This document shows, one piece after another, positions 35,701-48,153 of a stretch of DNA of 64,000 bases. Made by a program: the position numbers and the translations under genes. The DNA comes from Litsea cubeba. Lineage: Eukaryota > Streptophyta > Magnoliopsida > Laurales > Lauraceae. The stretch covers positions 115,289,642 through 115,353,641 of the forward strand of contig CM022944.1 of assembly GCA_012931725.1 (NCBI GenBank), read 5' to 3'. Numbering within the stretch: position 1 is the stretch's first letter; each line of letters opens with the position of its first letter. A model generated the notes under the pieces. The model searched no databases. It worked only from the letters and a program-made list of their open reading frames with translations, and was not told the DNA's origin.

Positions 35701-38700
35701 ATTGGAGCCGGAATTGGGACCGGAACGACCGGAATGGACCGGCGGACCGGAATTGGGACCGGAAACTTTTAGGGGGCCATTCCGTTCCGCCTAAGGCCGA
35801 TTCTAGCCAGAACGGAACAGAATTAACAACTACGATCAGAAGCATTTTTGGGAGTGATGCCCCTGTGTCTTACGACATCCATCATAAGCACCTTCCATTC
35901 TAAAGCAAACCGGCAAAACTAATATCATGATGGCACCAAACCGCTCAAAGCCAAGGAACAACCTGGCTGATGCCATATAGTAGGGCAGGATTCTTAGTTA
36001 TAGACCTTGAACAAAATTGCTCCACCGAATTCCATTTACAAATTCTCGTGTTTGAATAATAATTGCAACAAAAACATCGTTAAAGATAGAGAACAATACT
36101 CAAATTCAATTCACACAGACTAATACAAAGACAAAGACTTGTAACATAAACCACTCTACACACTCCCCCCTCCAAATAACTCAACACTGATCAACGATGA
36201 AACTTTTACTTCATTCTAACTCTATTTGAACTAAAGATAAAACTTTTACTTCATTCTAACTCTATTTGAACTAAAGATATTTATACCACACCCAACAACT
36301 TCACAATGAAGTTTGATAGGCCTTCAAATGCCTCAGTCATATATTATACACAATTTTATTTATTAGTGGGTCTCTGGACTTGTTTGTGCAATGAGAGGAT
36401 TCCGTGATAGAATGGAACATTGCTCTGATTTTCCATGAAGCCTGTTATTCTGTTGTTTGTTGCGACACATCTTTCCTCACAAAAATGGGAAAAACGAAGG
36501 GATTTTCCTCAATAGAGAGGATTTCGATTTCCTAAATGAGGGGTAGGAATGCAAGATTCCTCTCTCCAATTCCTTAAAATCAAAGAAGTGGAAATATCTT
36601 GAAACTAAGGGAGGATGGATACCCAAAAAGCAGCAACAAAAAATTCAACCTTATTTGCCAAAGAATCATCAATTGATGACTTTCCAACAAAGCATTGCTT
36701 CAAAAAAAAAAAAAAATCATCAAGAGATGACTTTCCCACAAAGCATTGCAGCATTCTTTCCAAATAACCCATAAAGTAGCTAAGAATGAAGCTCTCCAGA
36801 TGGTTCTGCCCCTACTCGACCCTATTGCCAATTTCCATGCTTTGACCAAGTAGAGTAGATTATTAGAGAGCACTCAACAGTAATTGAATCATCCCATAAC
36901 TGAGTTCCACAAAGCATGGGCAACCTAGCAATTGAGGCATGCATTGATAATGACTTGGCTTGCCCTGACACAGGTTATCCAAGGCTAGAATGCCTCCAAG
37001 GAGAGCCACCCAACCAAAACCAAGGATCCTGGAAGGTGCTTTAATGTTCCAAACACCATGCGAGGGAGTTGGGATCACTGTGATAAGAGTATGACCCTAA
37101 AGAGGGCGCCGCCAAGAACTCTCCATCCACAAAACCCATCCATCGTCTATGGTCTAACCCTTCTTAACGGATAGAAACCCTTCTTATCTTATGTAACATC
37201 GAGAAATTGACCCTCTTCCTCCAATAAGTTTCTCCTAAAAAGAGATCCCTAAGTCACCAAGCTATCCACTCTGTCCATTGAAAAAGAAGAGGAAACTGGC
37301 TAGCTAGAGGTCTGTCGCCAGCCTAAATATCAAGCCAAAAGAAAACCTAATCACCTGAGCCGATTCGATACTTGACCCTCGAGAAGAAAACTTCCTTGAC
37401 AGACAATAAACCTTTTCCATATAACAGAGCTAGGTGGGGGTTAGCATCTTGGATATCCCACCCAAGTATTTCCACTCCATATTTCACAATGATTATCTGC
37501 CTCCATAGCCCATCTTGTTCCTCTCTAATCCTCCATGGCCATTTTCCCAGAATCCCGTCTTGTTCCTCTCTAATCCTCCATAATCATTTCCTAGAAAAGC
37601 CTTGTTCATCTGCTCAATGGGACTGAGTCCCAAACCCCCTTCCTCCTTTGATTTACAAACAGTGTTCCAAGCAACAAGATGATATTTTCCTTTTTCCTCC
37701 CTACCTTGCAAAAGGATATCCCTCTACAATCTTTCAATTCTAGATGCAATCATTGCCAAACATTTAAATAGTAACATGAAAGAAGGACGAGAAACACTTC
37801 TCTCCCATTTGGATCTGCTTTTAGAGGAGAGAATTAAATCTCTAACACGCTTTCAGCAAAAAGTAGGCAAAAGAGGTTTCTCCTTAAATTTGAAGAGAAG
37901 ACATACAGGTTTTGTTCTCCATAAAATCCTTATTCATGAGTCCTGTCATAATTCTAGGGCTTGGTGACGATGAAGGTCCCACTTTAGGAAAATAAAATAT
38001 CCTCATGCCATAACTTTATGTTGAGTTGACACATGCTATAAATTTATCAATGGTAAGTTACAGCACTATAAACACATTATAATGAACAGGTGTGCCCTAT
38101 CCCAAAGCGCATGTTTGTGCAGCGACATTTTGGTGGAAAAACCGAAGTCCTCTGCAGATGTCTTAATCCAATTTTTGATATAGAAATTTTCCACAAATAT
38201 TTTTGAGGATTTTGAAGTCCAAGGGGGAGGGTCATTCTTGTGACTTTTTTGGGCAGAAATTATGCCCTCCCTCCCTCCCTCCCTCCACTCTACATCCTTC
38301 GTAAATAATCATCATAACCTAAGGTTTCCTTTGATTTCCTTGATTCTCATTGTCCTTAATTCCATTGTTTAACCATGCAACTATTGTTCTCTTGATTGTG
38401 CAACCCATATATGGATTTCTTTGATTTTCTACTTCCTAAATTCCTGTCTAATGATGAGGTTAGATGCTAGAACTTAAATCCAATGTTTGTAATCTGATCT
38501 CTTAGTGCTTCCCTTCATCTAAACATGACTTAGATCTTTCAAAATAGTCCATTATAGTGCTCGACCTGATCATGCATAGGCAAGAAATCGTTTCTTACTT
38601 TTCCATGCATAGAAACTTGTATTTGATGTACATTCCATAAAATCCTTGATGTTTGATTCCTTTTGAATTCTTTGGATCCAAACTATGAAAACATGATGTG

Positions 38701-41700
38701 GAAGATGGAAACCAGCCCATGGAGATCATGAGTTTCATGGGAACCCAACCGTGAGGTTTTCCATGGGATTCATGTTGCGAATTCTATTCTTTGGATTTAT
38801 GTAATTCCCTAGGTTCTAAATATCTCTTATTGTGTTGGTTAAACTCAAAAATCACTTTCCCTATGATGCCATGTTGTTTGGATAGTTTCCATGAAACTAT
38901 GTTTCTTGCTTTTTGCCTTTTATTTGGTTGCAGTCCCGTTTTCGTGCACTGTTTTACCTAGGAATCCGTGACTTTCTGAGAAAACTACCCAGATTGTATT
39001 CCCTGATGAGTAAGCTTTCAAATGCCTCTGATTTTGTAGAATACTGATCTATATGCATGAAGTTATGATGTTTTCCCTGGAACTGTGTTGCTTAGCAAAA
39101 ACTGCATAATTTTGCAGAACCTGTATCCTGTTTTGTTGCACTTTGTCTCGTAAGTTCCCAATATCAGAGAATTTTGTTAATTTTTCTGGGACATCACTGG
39201 TGTGTGGAACCTCCGGTTAAAGTTTCATCGCATTCCGATGTGCCAAAAAATAGATAAAATTCAGGCCGTAACCCTATCTCAGAATTTTCAGAATTATGCA
39301 ACATTCGATTTTTCTTGTTTTGCAACCCACTTTGGATGATGTGTACCTCTGTCGGTAATCCGATTTGAGTAAAGTTTTGTGGGTTTACTCTCTAATATGT
39401 GATGGATACTTCATACTCAAACCAAGTTTAGCTTGACTAGTTATGATTTCATTTTTATTTCATGGGCTTGAAAATCTGAGATTTGCTACATGTTTTGGGA
39501 CTATATAAAATTTTCATCTTGAGTGAGCAATCTAGACCTTCGATTCTTGTTTCCTTGTCTTAGATCAATATATCCTATATGTTTAAGGTGATGTTTGTGT
39601 CTAATCCATGTGTGGGAAGCTTGAATAGAACCTATAGTATGTCTTAATTAAAAAAACGACTCACACATGAAAGCGCTCTTGATTATAGGATCATCTATCC
39701 CATCCCCTAATGTGTCTGATTAGTTCCTTAATTTAGATGTATGTAACAATTGATTGTAAGGTGATTAGTATGGTAGGCCTTACAATGGTTTTAGACACAT
39801 TATATGAACTATAGGACTTGTTTAGTGATTCTAAATGATCCTTAGCTTGTCACCGACGTTTCCATAATTCGCATCATGAACTTGTGATTCCAAGATCCTC
39901 GTATGGTCCATATGTGTTTAATTCAATTGTCTATGATTCAGTTGTCTATGATATAAGAACGTTATGATCTGTTTTGGCACTGTATGACTATTTTTTGTGT
40001 AACTGATGTGTTAGTCAATTCTATGTGATTATCCAACTTTCAATCCTAATGTTATCATGAACTACCTGCCATCATGAGATCTAAGCTTCTTGTGAGGTCC
40101 ACATGTGTACTGATTCATCCATTACATGATATCCATGAATATTGATATGACCGTTATATGTTATCCATGTGACTTGATTCATCAGCTATATGTTATCTGT
40201 GTGATATGATCCATCTATTGTATATTATCTGCATGACAATTATATATGACTCTATGACTACAAATCCTATGTTGGCATGTCCTGCAAGCCATCATAAGAT
40301 CAAAGCTTCTTTTCTAACCACAAGTGAATTGATTGTTAAATACATGATATCCATGTGTCATGCATCCTGATATGAAATATGCCTGATAAGAGAATTCTGT
40401 ATCTTGTTTCATGACTCATGAACCTGATACGGGATATGATTGAGAAGTTAATCAAGTAACTTGTTTTTGTATAATTTGACTCATGTATCATGATATGTTA
40501 TATGTTTGATATGTGAATTCATGTTCTGTTTTTGTATAACATGATGTGTTACCTAAGTGGATCCCATCTATGCTTCAAGTTAGATATGAACCTAAGTGAT
40601 TGATATTTGATGGATTTGGCTAGGCACGCAAGGTATGGATTTAGCTAAATTGATGCTACAAAGTGTGCATTTGGCTAGACACTCAGGGTATAACTTTAAT
40701 TGAATTGATGATGTCCATGATTTTATTCTAGCAATGCTAGAACATAGTTACCTGATTTGCAATTCTTACTCAATTCGCAAATTCGATGGGGTAGGTTTAC
40801 TTAATTCATTTTTCAATTCGTTTGATTCTCAATTCAAGTTCGATGAGTTCAGTGATATAATTTGACATAAGTGACAAGAGATCCCTCTTCGTTTTTCATC
40901 GAAGTGTCTTTTTATTTATTTATTTTATTTTATTTTAAATGATAATTTTATTAAATAAAAGAAGCAAAGCAGTATATGAAAATACACTGTCTTTTACATT
41001 GGGATTATAACTGGGGCTCATTTAAGAAATCTTAACCACTCAACATCTCCTTTACGTAAGTTGTGGCGTGAATTTGAGTTTAATCAGAGTAAAATCCACT
41101 GTTAGATTGATCATTATAAAACACACAAGAATAAATGGGTGAATTATATGTTTTACTTCCAGTATATCTCTTTTGTACTGCTAAGTCTTTGATCGATTCA
41201 AGTTAATATTCAAAAGAAAATTATATGTTTTACATTTTAATTATTTTAACGGTGGCACAAGCTCAGTTTTTGTTTTTTTTTATTTGGCCCGCTACTTTAG
41301 TCAAGTCTGTCAAGTCAAGATTAGGGAAAAGCAAAACTGTTATAGTGCATTCAATTACCATCCAATTGTCCACTCTAGTCAAGTCAAGAGAAAGGAAAGA
41401 CGGTACAGTGCATTTAATTACCATTCCTTTATCCCATAGAAAGAAAGGAAATAACCAATGGAAATAGAGTAAGAGACCAATCAGCAATATTCTCTCAACC
41501 TTTTTCATCGTCTTCTCTATTTCCATTGGTTACATTTTATCATCTTCTCCATCGATGGACTCTTTCTTTCTTTTCCACGCATGAACGAATTGCTGCGAAC
41601 CAAGGCATTTCAAAAACTCCGAATCAACCAAATCGAATAGCGGAAGTTTGACTTGAACAGTACAAGATTCGGAGGCACATAGAACGAAATAGGGAACTAT

Positions 41701-44210
41701 GCGCTAGAACCCACAGGGTATAAATTGTGTCATGTGCCCATTCTGCAATGTGTTTTGATAAGACATGTGTACGATGCACTATGATGTGTGATACTTTGTG
41801 TGATGCACGTTGTTATGTGATTTAGCTTGACACTCACGGTATAACTTTAGTTGAGTCGATGTTGAATCGTTTGTGTGCTTGATTTGTGATTTGTACCCAG
41901 TCCCGTGCTTTGCTATATAAGACATGTGCGATCGATGGGCTAAGATCTGTGATGCATGCTGGATATTGTTGTGAGTCCAAATTGTGATTTTTGCCTAATT
42001 CCGTGCTTGATTCATGATGTGTTCCAAAGAGTGTTATGATCAGGTTAATTATAAGTATTGTTCCTATGCATGTTGAGATATGATTTCCATGTATCGAGAT
42101 AGTGCTCTATAGTGTTCATTACTTCCGCTGGTTTTGAGTCAATTATATGAATCTTCGCTTGTCTTCGTCCCTTGTTCCTGATTCCTTGTGCTTTAGTTTA
42201 TAATTGATTTACTTACTGGCACTGTTGCAAAAATCGGCCTAGGCGGCCGATTAATCCCCGCCTAGGCGCTAGTCGGCGGTCACCGCCTAGGCGCTAGGCG
42301 GGGGATTAATCGGACTAGGAGGGGATTAATCGGGCTAGGCGGGGATTAATCGTGAATTAATCCCTAATCCATGCCCACCGCCTAGCGTCCGCCTAGCGAT
42401 TTTTACAACATTGCTTACTGGGCTTCTAGCTCACTCAATTATTTTTCAAATAATGGATTTTAGGTATAAAGCATAGGGACATTGGGAATGTGCAAAGAGC
42501 GTTGAGCGATTCAGCTGAAGAACTAGAGACTGAGATTAGTTTACTCCAGAAACTTAGATTAGTTTATTCAATTGGATTTTAATTCAGACTGTGTACCAAA
42601 GATTTTTTTTTTTTTTTTTTTTTGAAAAGAGAATGTACCTAAGATTTAAGTTTTTGTTTGGTTTGGTTTTGCTAAAGACATGTTTATTATTATTATTATT
42701 GAAGTAAAACTTGAGAAACTTAGATGAGCTCTGACTGGTGGCGCAGCCTCAGATCCTCGATCGAAAATAGATCAATCTCCAATGGGATTGATCGAATCCA
42801 GGCATAGATTCTGAAAACTAGAACACATTCACAATAATGAAAAACACCATATTGAAGAGAAAACTCAAAGAAAGTTTTTGATTAATTGATATTAAGCATG
42901 CATTACAATGAGGGTTGATCATCCTTTTATAGGATAGGATTGATCTTGCTTGGATGCTAGGACTTTCTAATATTGAAGAGGTTAAAATAAAACAGGAAAC
43001 TAATGATTAGATATAGTTCTTTGAATAATAATAGCAATAGGATAAAAAAGAAATACCACAGTATCTCTCAGTCAGATTGGGCCTGTGGGTTGAACCCAAT
43101 GGACCGGGTTGACCTCTGGGTCAATACCTTGGCCCAGTTGATTTCTTGGGCATGGTCCCTACTGCATCAACTGGCCATATTTATATGTGAAAATTTTATA
43201 ACTGATTTAAGTAAAATTCAAGGGCCCTGGATTTCGGGATTTGACAGATGGAATCCATAAGCCACAAGCCATTGAATCCATCGTTGTTTCCAAAAGGTAC
43301 CACAGGAGATGCAAACGATGTTCCACAACTCTTTTCTCATTGTCCATTGTTTAAGGTGCATTGAGGCAAGGTGTCGGTTGGTTTCGGTGGGTTTCAGTGA
43401 GTGGGCAGGAAGGGAACTGGGGTTTGAGGGTTCTCGGTGGACTAGGATTTAGGGCTTAAGGCTTTTGGGAGGCTGAGGTTTGGGGTTACGGTTCGGAATT
43501 TGGCGTTGAGAGGGATTCGGGTAATCTCTGGGGTTTCGGTGGGCGGAAAGAAGAAGCATAACGAGAGGCTGGGTGGGATCTCAATGATATTCTGATAGAG
43601 GAGGTATAAGCCCCATAACATTCATCTGGCTTTGCCTTTGTGGCTTCTGCTTTTCAAATCAACCATTCTCTAAACATCTAACATCTAACAAAAAAACTAA
43701 AAACAATAAAAACAAGAAGAAGAAGAAGAATATTTTAGCAACCACATAGAATGGAACGAGCAAGTCCATAACAGCCTTATCAAATTCAAACAAAACATCA
43801 AACCATTATCAACCAAAAACCCAGATGGGTGTTTCTAATTTTGATCCAAACAACCCACCCCAACCTCAAAAGAGAACATAAAAAATGGTTATCCATCAGA
43901 TTATGGCACATAAAAGACAAAGATCAGAACTTTTTAACAACCCCATCCAAATAAATCAAGCAAAAAATAATTCTAGCTAGAATTTAGCTCTTGAAACTGA
44001 ATCATGATAAAAAAAAATTAAAAAAAATCACAATATGAATTCATGTCAGCGCGTTTGTACAAAGAAGATGGTGAAATGGAAAAATAAGATGGGGTACCAG
44101 ATATCTTCCTGAAAGCCGTATTTGATGAGCTCTTCGTTTTCGTGCTTGTCCAAACCCATGAAAATGGTGTAATCACCTGCATCTGGGCGAGCCTTGAAGT
44201 AGAAAACCAT
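29434..44210 (-). CDS. CCDC25-like NFACT-R/coiled-coil protein (6 exons)
   Basis: Homologue of coiled-coil domain-containing protein 25. Exons in order: 44098-44210, 34562-34689, 34074-34177, 30286-30373, 29957-30018, 29434-29586. They join in frame to a 215-residue protein. Residues 1 to about 115 form the NFACT-R_1 (DUF814) domain: MVFYFKARPDAGDYTIFMG, then DIWFHVDKMSSAHVYVRL, CAQLVKANSIQ and VVYTPWFNLKKT. The rest is a charged, probably coiled-coil region (VEKRINEVVNRL to RREEMERLEKERQ) ending EEDFM, like the animal EFM end. Human CCDC25 is reported as a membrane sensor of extracellular DNA; the plant role is unknown, and the domain is shared with translation quality-control NFACT proteins. 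The donor of intron 2 is GC, not GT. Intron 1 is 9408 nt. A CT-rich leader lies at about 44211-44240. Confidence 0.93.
29640..29721. repeat. Compound (CT)n-(GT)n-(GA)n microsatellite
   Basis: Adjacent CT, GT and GA runs in intron 5 of the CCDC25-like gene, about 55 bases from exon 6. Confidence 0.9.
30374..31549. other. Intron 3, exon-4-proximal part, nothing recognised
   Basis: AT-rich intron sequence of the CCDC25-like gene, without motifs I can assign. Confidence 0.5.
31550..32839. mobile_element. hAT-type non-autonomous element, 1290 bp
   Basis: It starts CATAGTTGTCAATTCCGTTC and ends with the inverse GGAATTGACAACTATG. The 8 bp duplication AAGCAAAC is exact at 31542-31549 and 32840-32847. 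Near both ends, CCGTTCCGG and CCGGAACGG motifs recur in both orientations, the usual sub-terminal transposase-binding layout of hAT elements. The interior has a GAGA-rich duplicated block (about 32060-32190) and no transposase. It is the same family as 35427-35834. Confidence 0.87.
32880..33470 (-). mobile_element. LINE reverse transcriptase fragment with internal duplication
   Basis: The minus strand encodes KLDFERALDVVDW (near 33400-33460) and HLQFANDTVAFCDA (near 33150-33195), corresponding to reverse transcriptase palm motifs; ADD is changed to AND. A segment of about 150 bases is tandemly duplicated (roughly 32920-33065 and 33070-33215), so part of the palm appears twice. Confidence 0.7.
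33706..33790 (+). repeat. tRNA-derived SINE or tRNA pseudogene fragment
   Basis: TAGCGCAATGG at 33715-33725 fits the RNA polymerase III box A consensus TRGYNNARNGG exactly. GGAACAGATCC at 33746-33756 resembles box B (GGTTCGANTCC) at tRNA-like spacing. No cloverleaf with paired acceptor ends is evident, so it is not a functional tRNA. Confidence 0.45.
35427..35834. mobile_element. hAT-type MITE, 408 bp, same family as 31550-32839
   Basis: It starts CATAGTTGTCAATTCCGTTC and ends GAATTAACAACTACG, with the flanking 8-mers ATCATAAG (35419-35426) and ATCAGAAG (35835-35842) matching at 7 of 8. CCGTTCCGG/CCGGAACG sub-terminal motifs recur as in the larger copy. It lies in intron 1 of the CCDC25-like gene. 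Confidence 0.82.
36197..36285. repeat. 44 bp tandem duplication
   Basis: Two adjacent copies of a unit containing AAACTTTTACTTCATTCTAA, followed by CTCTATTTGAACTAAAGAT, with almost no differences. Confidence 0.85.
36640..37970 (-). mobile_element. LINE fragment (RT end and zinc-binding region)
   Basis: Minus-strand frames hold HLVAWNTVCKSKEEGGLGL (near 37680-37620) and, downstream, APSRILGFGWVALLGGILAL and LDNLCQG (near 37045-36965). These occur in the usual order at the end of plant LINE ORF2. Many stops are present. Confidence 0.65.
37975..42221. other. Intron 1 stretch of the CCDC25-like gene, no gene found
   Basis: About 4.2 kb of AT-rich sequence dominated by ATGATATG/GTGATATG-like words (39500-40600 and 41740-42060). 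A (CCCT)n run lies near 38264-38286. The drift in composition and lack of frames resemble long non-coding LTR sequence, but no boundaries or target duplications could be found. Confidence 0.4.
42230..42413. mobile_element. hAT-type MITE, 184 bp
   Basis: Starts CACTGTTGCAAAAATCGG and ends CGATTTTTACAACATTG, with an exact 8 bp duplication CTTACTGG at 42222-42229 and 42414-42421. The inside is mostly repeated GGCGGGGATTAATCGG and CGCCTAGGCG motifs. The ends and motifs match those of the 4.1 kb element at 47753-51891, so it is a deletion derivative or dependent relative of that family. Confidence 0.9.
42739..43169 (-). mobile_element. Solo LTR, 431 bp
   Basis: On the minus strand it begins TGATGCAGTAGGGACC and ends GAGGCTGCGCCA. 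The 5 bp duplication ACTGG is exact at 42734-42738 and 43170-43174. No internal retroelement sequence adjoins. Its end GGCTGCGCCA is shared with the solo LTR at 59140-59495, so both belong to one family. Confidence 0.85.
43175..44097. other. Intron 1 start of the CCDC25-like gene
   Basis: A G-rich segment (43360-43620, GGTTTCGGTGGG-like repeats) followed by A-rich sequence up to the exon 1 donor. No element boundaries are seen. Confidence 0.4.
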
Positions 44211-44977
44211 CTCCTCTCCCTCTCCCTCTCCCTCTCCGTCTCAAGAAGCGATAGAGATCGAAAAAGTTAGGGTTCCTCGGGGAGAGAGGAAAAAAGAGTC
44301 GTCGTCAGGGACATTCTCAGTTGGTGCTTTGTCCCACTTTTGTAGGGCTCCTTCATGGGCCGGGCCACGGCTCGTTCTGCCTTTTTCTTTTTGTGTCTGT
44401 CCTTTTCTTCTTCTTCTTCAGCCTTCTAGATCTAATGAAATGAAGTAGCCAAAAATAAGAATATATTAAAAATTAGATTTTTAAAAAATATTATTAAAAA
44501 CAAAACCTAAAAGAACACGAAATGAATTTAGCGGAGAACTCAAACATTTTGATTCTATTAGTATCCAAAAGAAAATAAAGTAAAAGAATACAAAGGCATT
44601 AAAAATCGGCAACTATCAATAATTATAAGAAAATGGAATATAAAAACTTCATAAATTAAAATTACTGGTAAGATATGGATAAAAGCTTTCTGAATCTTAG
44701 ATATCTAAAAGAGAATTGATCACATGTTAAGAAATCTATATTCAGAAATAGTCATTGCGGAAAATTTGTTCACGAGTATTCAGATATCATTCGAATGGCA
44801 TTCTATTTTGCAATAATAGAACAAATCTCCATTGAAATTCCACCTATAAGTACCATCAAGAAGAAAGAAAATAATCATTAAGAAAAACTAGTGCAGCGTA
44901 AAACTACATTGCTAAAAATTTTATTTATCAAATCAAAGTAAATAACAAACACAAAATCGTCTTTTCCATACGTTTTT

Positions 44978-45540
44978 TTTTAAATGTTAACTTTCATTAG
45001 ATGAAAAGATTTAGCAGAACAAGAGGGGTATACCGAAAAGCCAAAAGAAAATAAAAGGGAAAACAAAGCCCACCGAGAGGAAATAACAAAAAAACAAAGC
45101 TACAATTAGCACGTGAAAGGATAGACCACCTCCCTCCAATTCCTTAGGAAGATATCGAAAGGGATCCCTAGAAATTGAGGTAGGATAGACACCCAAGAAG
45201 CTATAGTGATCTTCAATCTGCAAGCAAGAACCTCTGTCGAAGAAATATAGTCTTCAAAGCATCTCGAGTTCCTTTCCTTCCAAATTATCCAATGACAGCT
45301 GGGAATGTCGTCCTCCAAATAACCCTCCAAATATCCGATCCAACCTCTGAGCGACCGCCTCAAACAACCCAATTATTGAACTCGGCTGAGTCTAATAGCA
45401 GTCAAACCAGCTCAAAACTTCATACCACGGCCCTAGCACCACTTTAGAGTTTAGCAATAGATGATCGACCGTTTCCTCACTTGCCAAGCACATTAGGCAA
45501 GCATTAACAATGATCTTTTTGCATCGTCGAAGGTTATTGA
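44978..45540 (-). mobile_element. 5'-truncated LINE 3' end
   Basis: The minus-strand frame contains CHWIIWKERNSRCFED, a typical C-terminal segment of plant LINE ORF2. It is followed by the common 3' end (TTCATCTAATGAAAGTTAAC) and an A-run at 44978-44986. The 5' side runs into the copia LTR. Confidence 0.7.
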
Positions 45541-45549
45541 CAAATTGCA

Positions 45550-45832
45550 TCAATTTCCCTTGTTCTTTTCATTCATAATAATCAAGTATATATCTTACAA
45601 GATACTGCCGAGAACCCTTGCTCTCCAAGGCTCGGTTGATCACCTAAAAATCCTCCCAATCACAAAGATACATTTTCCTAAAATACAATGACTAAATTGA
45701 TCACCTAAAAATCCTCCCAATCACAAAGATACATATTCCTAAAATACAATGACTAAATTAAGGAAAAATATTTCTCAAAAGATATGCACAATAAACTCCT
45801 ATTTTAATCACAATAATATTAATATCGTAATA
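45550..45832 (-). repeat. 3' LTR region of the copia remnant
   Basis: On the minus strand a polypurine tract TTGAGGGGGGG at about 45833-45843 follows the end of pol. The AT-rich sequence after it contains two tandem 61-base units (45638-45698 and 45699-45759) that include ATCCTCCCAATCACAAAGAT. The outer LTR end is uncertain and no partner LTR is in the window. Confidence 0.5.
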
Positions 45833-45888
45833 CCCCCCCTCAAGTTGGAGCATGAAGATCTCGAACGCCCAACTTGCAAAGTAGAAAC

Positions 45889-47752
45889 TCAAATTTCGCT
45901 TTCCCCCAACGCTTTTGTAAAGATGTCTGCCAATTGAACACTAGTGGAAACATATGACGGACAAATCATACCTTCAGTCACCGCATCTCGAACAAAATGA
46001 CAGTCAGCCTCTATATGCTTTGTTCTTTCATGAAAAACTGGATTTTGAGCAATGTACAACGCCGACTGACTATCACGATACAACTTCATACCCTTCGGAT
46101 GTCGCACACCCAAGTCACCTAAAAGTTGTTTAAGCCACTTACTCAGCCTCTGCAGACGATCTAGACACTGTTTGTTGCTTCTTGGTCTTCCACGACACAG
46201 GAGAACAACCAAGTAACACAAACCATCCGGTCAAGGAATGCCGTGTAAGTGGACAACTAGCCCAATCTGAGTCACACCACCCTTCGAGACTTAGGTCACT
46301 ATCAGCACGAAGCAAAATCCCTTGCCCCGGACTCGTCTTCAAATATCTCACGACCCTGAGAGCCGCCTCCCAATGAGCCTCACGAGGTTGTTGCATAAAT
46401 TGGGACAAAATATGAACCGAATATGCAAGATCAGGTCTCGTCACAGACAAGTAAATCAACCTCCCTACAAGTCGCCTATAAGGAGCCGGATCCGCAAGGA
46501 ATTCGCCCTTAGCAAGGGCCAAATTGTGATTTTGTTCCATAGGAAAAGCCGCAAGCTTTGCTCCTAATAAACCCATTTCAGAAATTATCTCGAGTGTGTA
46601 TTTTCTTTGGCAGAGAAAAATTCCTTCTGGATTACGGGCGACCTCTATCCCTAAGAAATATTTCAAAACTCCCAAATCCTTCATATGAAAGCACCTGCCA
46701 AGATAATCTTTAAAAGTTGTCAATGCAACCTTATCATTTCCTGCAATAATCAAGTCATCAACATAAACTAACACGTTGATCTGAGTTCCTCCCCTGCACA
46801 ACCCAAATAATGAATAATCTGAATAGGATTGCACAAATCCATAATTCTTCAACGCGTTTGACAGTTTTGCAAACCAACATCGGGGAGCTTGTTTCAGACC
46901 ATACAACGACTTTTTTCAACCTGCAAACCATGTTAGGATTTGTATTCTTGAAACCTGGAGGAACCTTCATATAAACCTCCTCACTTAAATCACCGTGAAG
47001 AAAAGCATTATGCACATCCATTTGATGTACCTCCCAATTTTTAACAGCAGCAATAGCAAGAAAAATACGAACCGTCACCATTTTTGCCACAGGAGCAAAT
47101 GTCTCGTTATAGTCAATTCCTTCCACCTGATGATTGCCATATATCACAAGTCTTGCTTTGAGTTGCTCTATGCTGCCATCGGACTTATACTTAATTTTAT
47201 ATATCCACTGGCTCCCCAGTGCTTTCTTTCTGGGTGGAAGAGTCTCCATTACCCAAGTCTTATTGTCTTCAAGGGCTCGTATCTCCTTACCCATCGCATC
47301 TCGCCATCCCGAGTCTTTCATTGCTTCTTTAAAATGCTTTGGCTCATGTCCCACTGTCACTGCTGCAAGAAAATTCCTATGTTTCATAGAAAAACGTTCA
47401 CAATTCACAAAGCATGTTATAGGATAGGGCGTACCTGAGGAAGATGAAGTAGCTGATGAATTCTCAGATGGACTTATTTTCTGTATAGTATGAGTAACAA
47501 AATCATGATACCGTGTTGATGGAGCTTTGGCTCGTCTTCCACGCCCTAGCTCACCGTCATCTTGCACACCTTGCTCCCCCACCACTGCCTCCAGCCCCCC
47601 TTCACGCACATCCTCATGTGCGGGCTGCTGCATGGGCTGCACCGCTGCACCAGACCCCCCCCCCTCGAGGGTGGATGCTGCCTCCAACCCCCCTTCAACG
47701 CACACAGCACACTCATCGGCACCCTTATCCTCACTCCATGCCCCATCCTCAT
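45889..47752 (-). pseudogene. Copia pol: reverse transcriptase and RNase H
   Basis: Reads GSQWIYKIKYKSDGSIEQLK, then QMDVHNAFLHGDL, MYGLKQAPRCWF and the catalytic VYVDDLIIAGND of reverse transcriptase. RNase H follows with WCDSDWASCPLTRHSLTG, SSAEAE, HIEADCHFVRD and QLADIFTKALG. There are frameshifts near 46910 and 46140, so it is not translatable as one protein. It is otherwise well preserved, suggesting a moderately recent element. Confidence 0.88.
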
Positions 47753-48153
47753 CAATGTTGTAAAAATCGCTAGGCGGACGCTAGGCGGTGGGCATGGACT
47801 AGGGATTAATTGACTAGGCGGGGATTAATCAGGGATTAATCGGATTAGGCGTTTTTTATGAAAATCAACTATTTTTCATAGAATTTTAGAACACTTGTCA
47901 TCACATATATGCAACAATATAAATAGACATCAATGGTTAGTTGATGCATTTTAAAAAACACATCTCTTACTTAGTTGACTAGTGCTTGCTATATTTTACA
48001 GATAACACAATGGCTTGCAGACATGTATGGCACAAGCATAGCTGCATATCCAAGCAATTGCTCAAATCAAACCAAACGAGAATATCATCATGTTCTAGTG
48101 TTGCATATCCAAGCAGTAGCAGAGCATTGTAACATGCTAGTGTTTCATACAAA

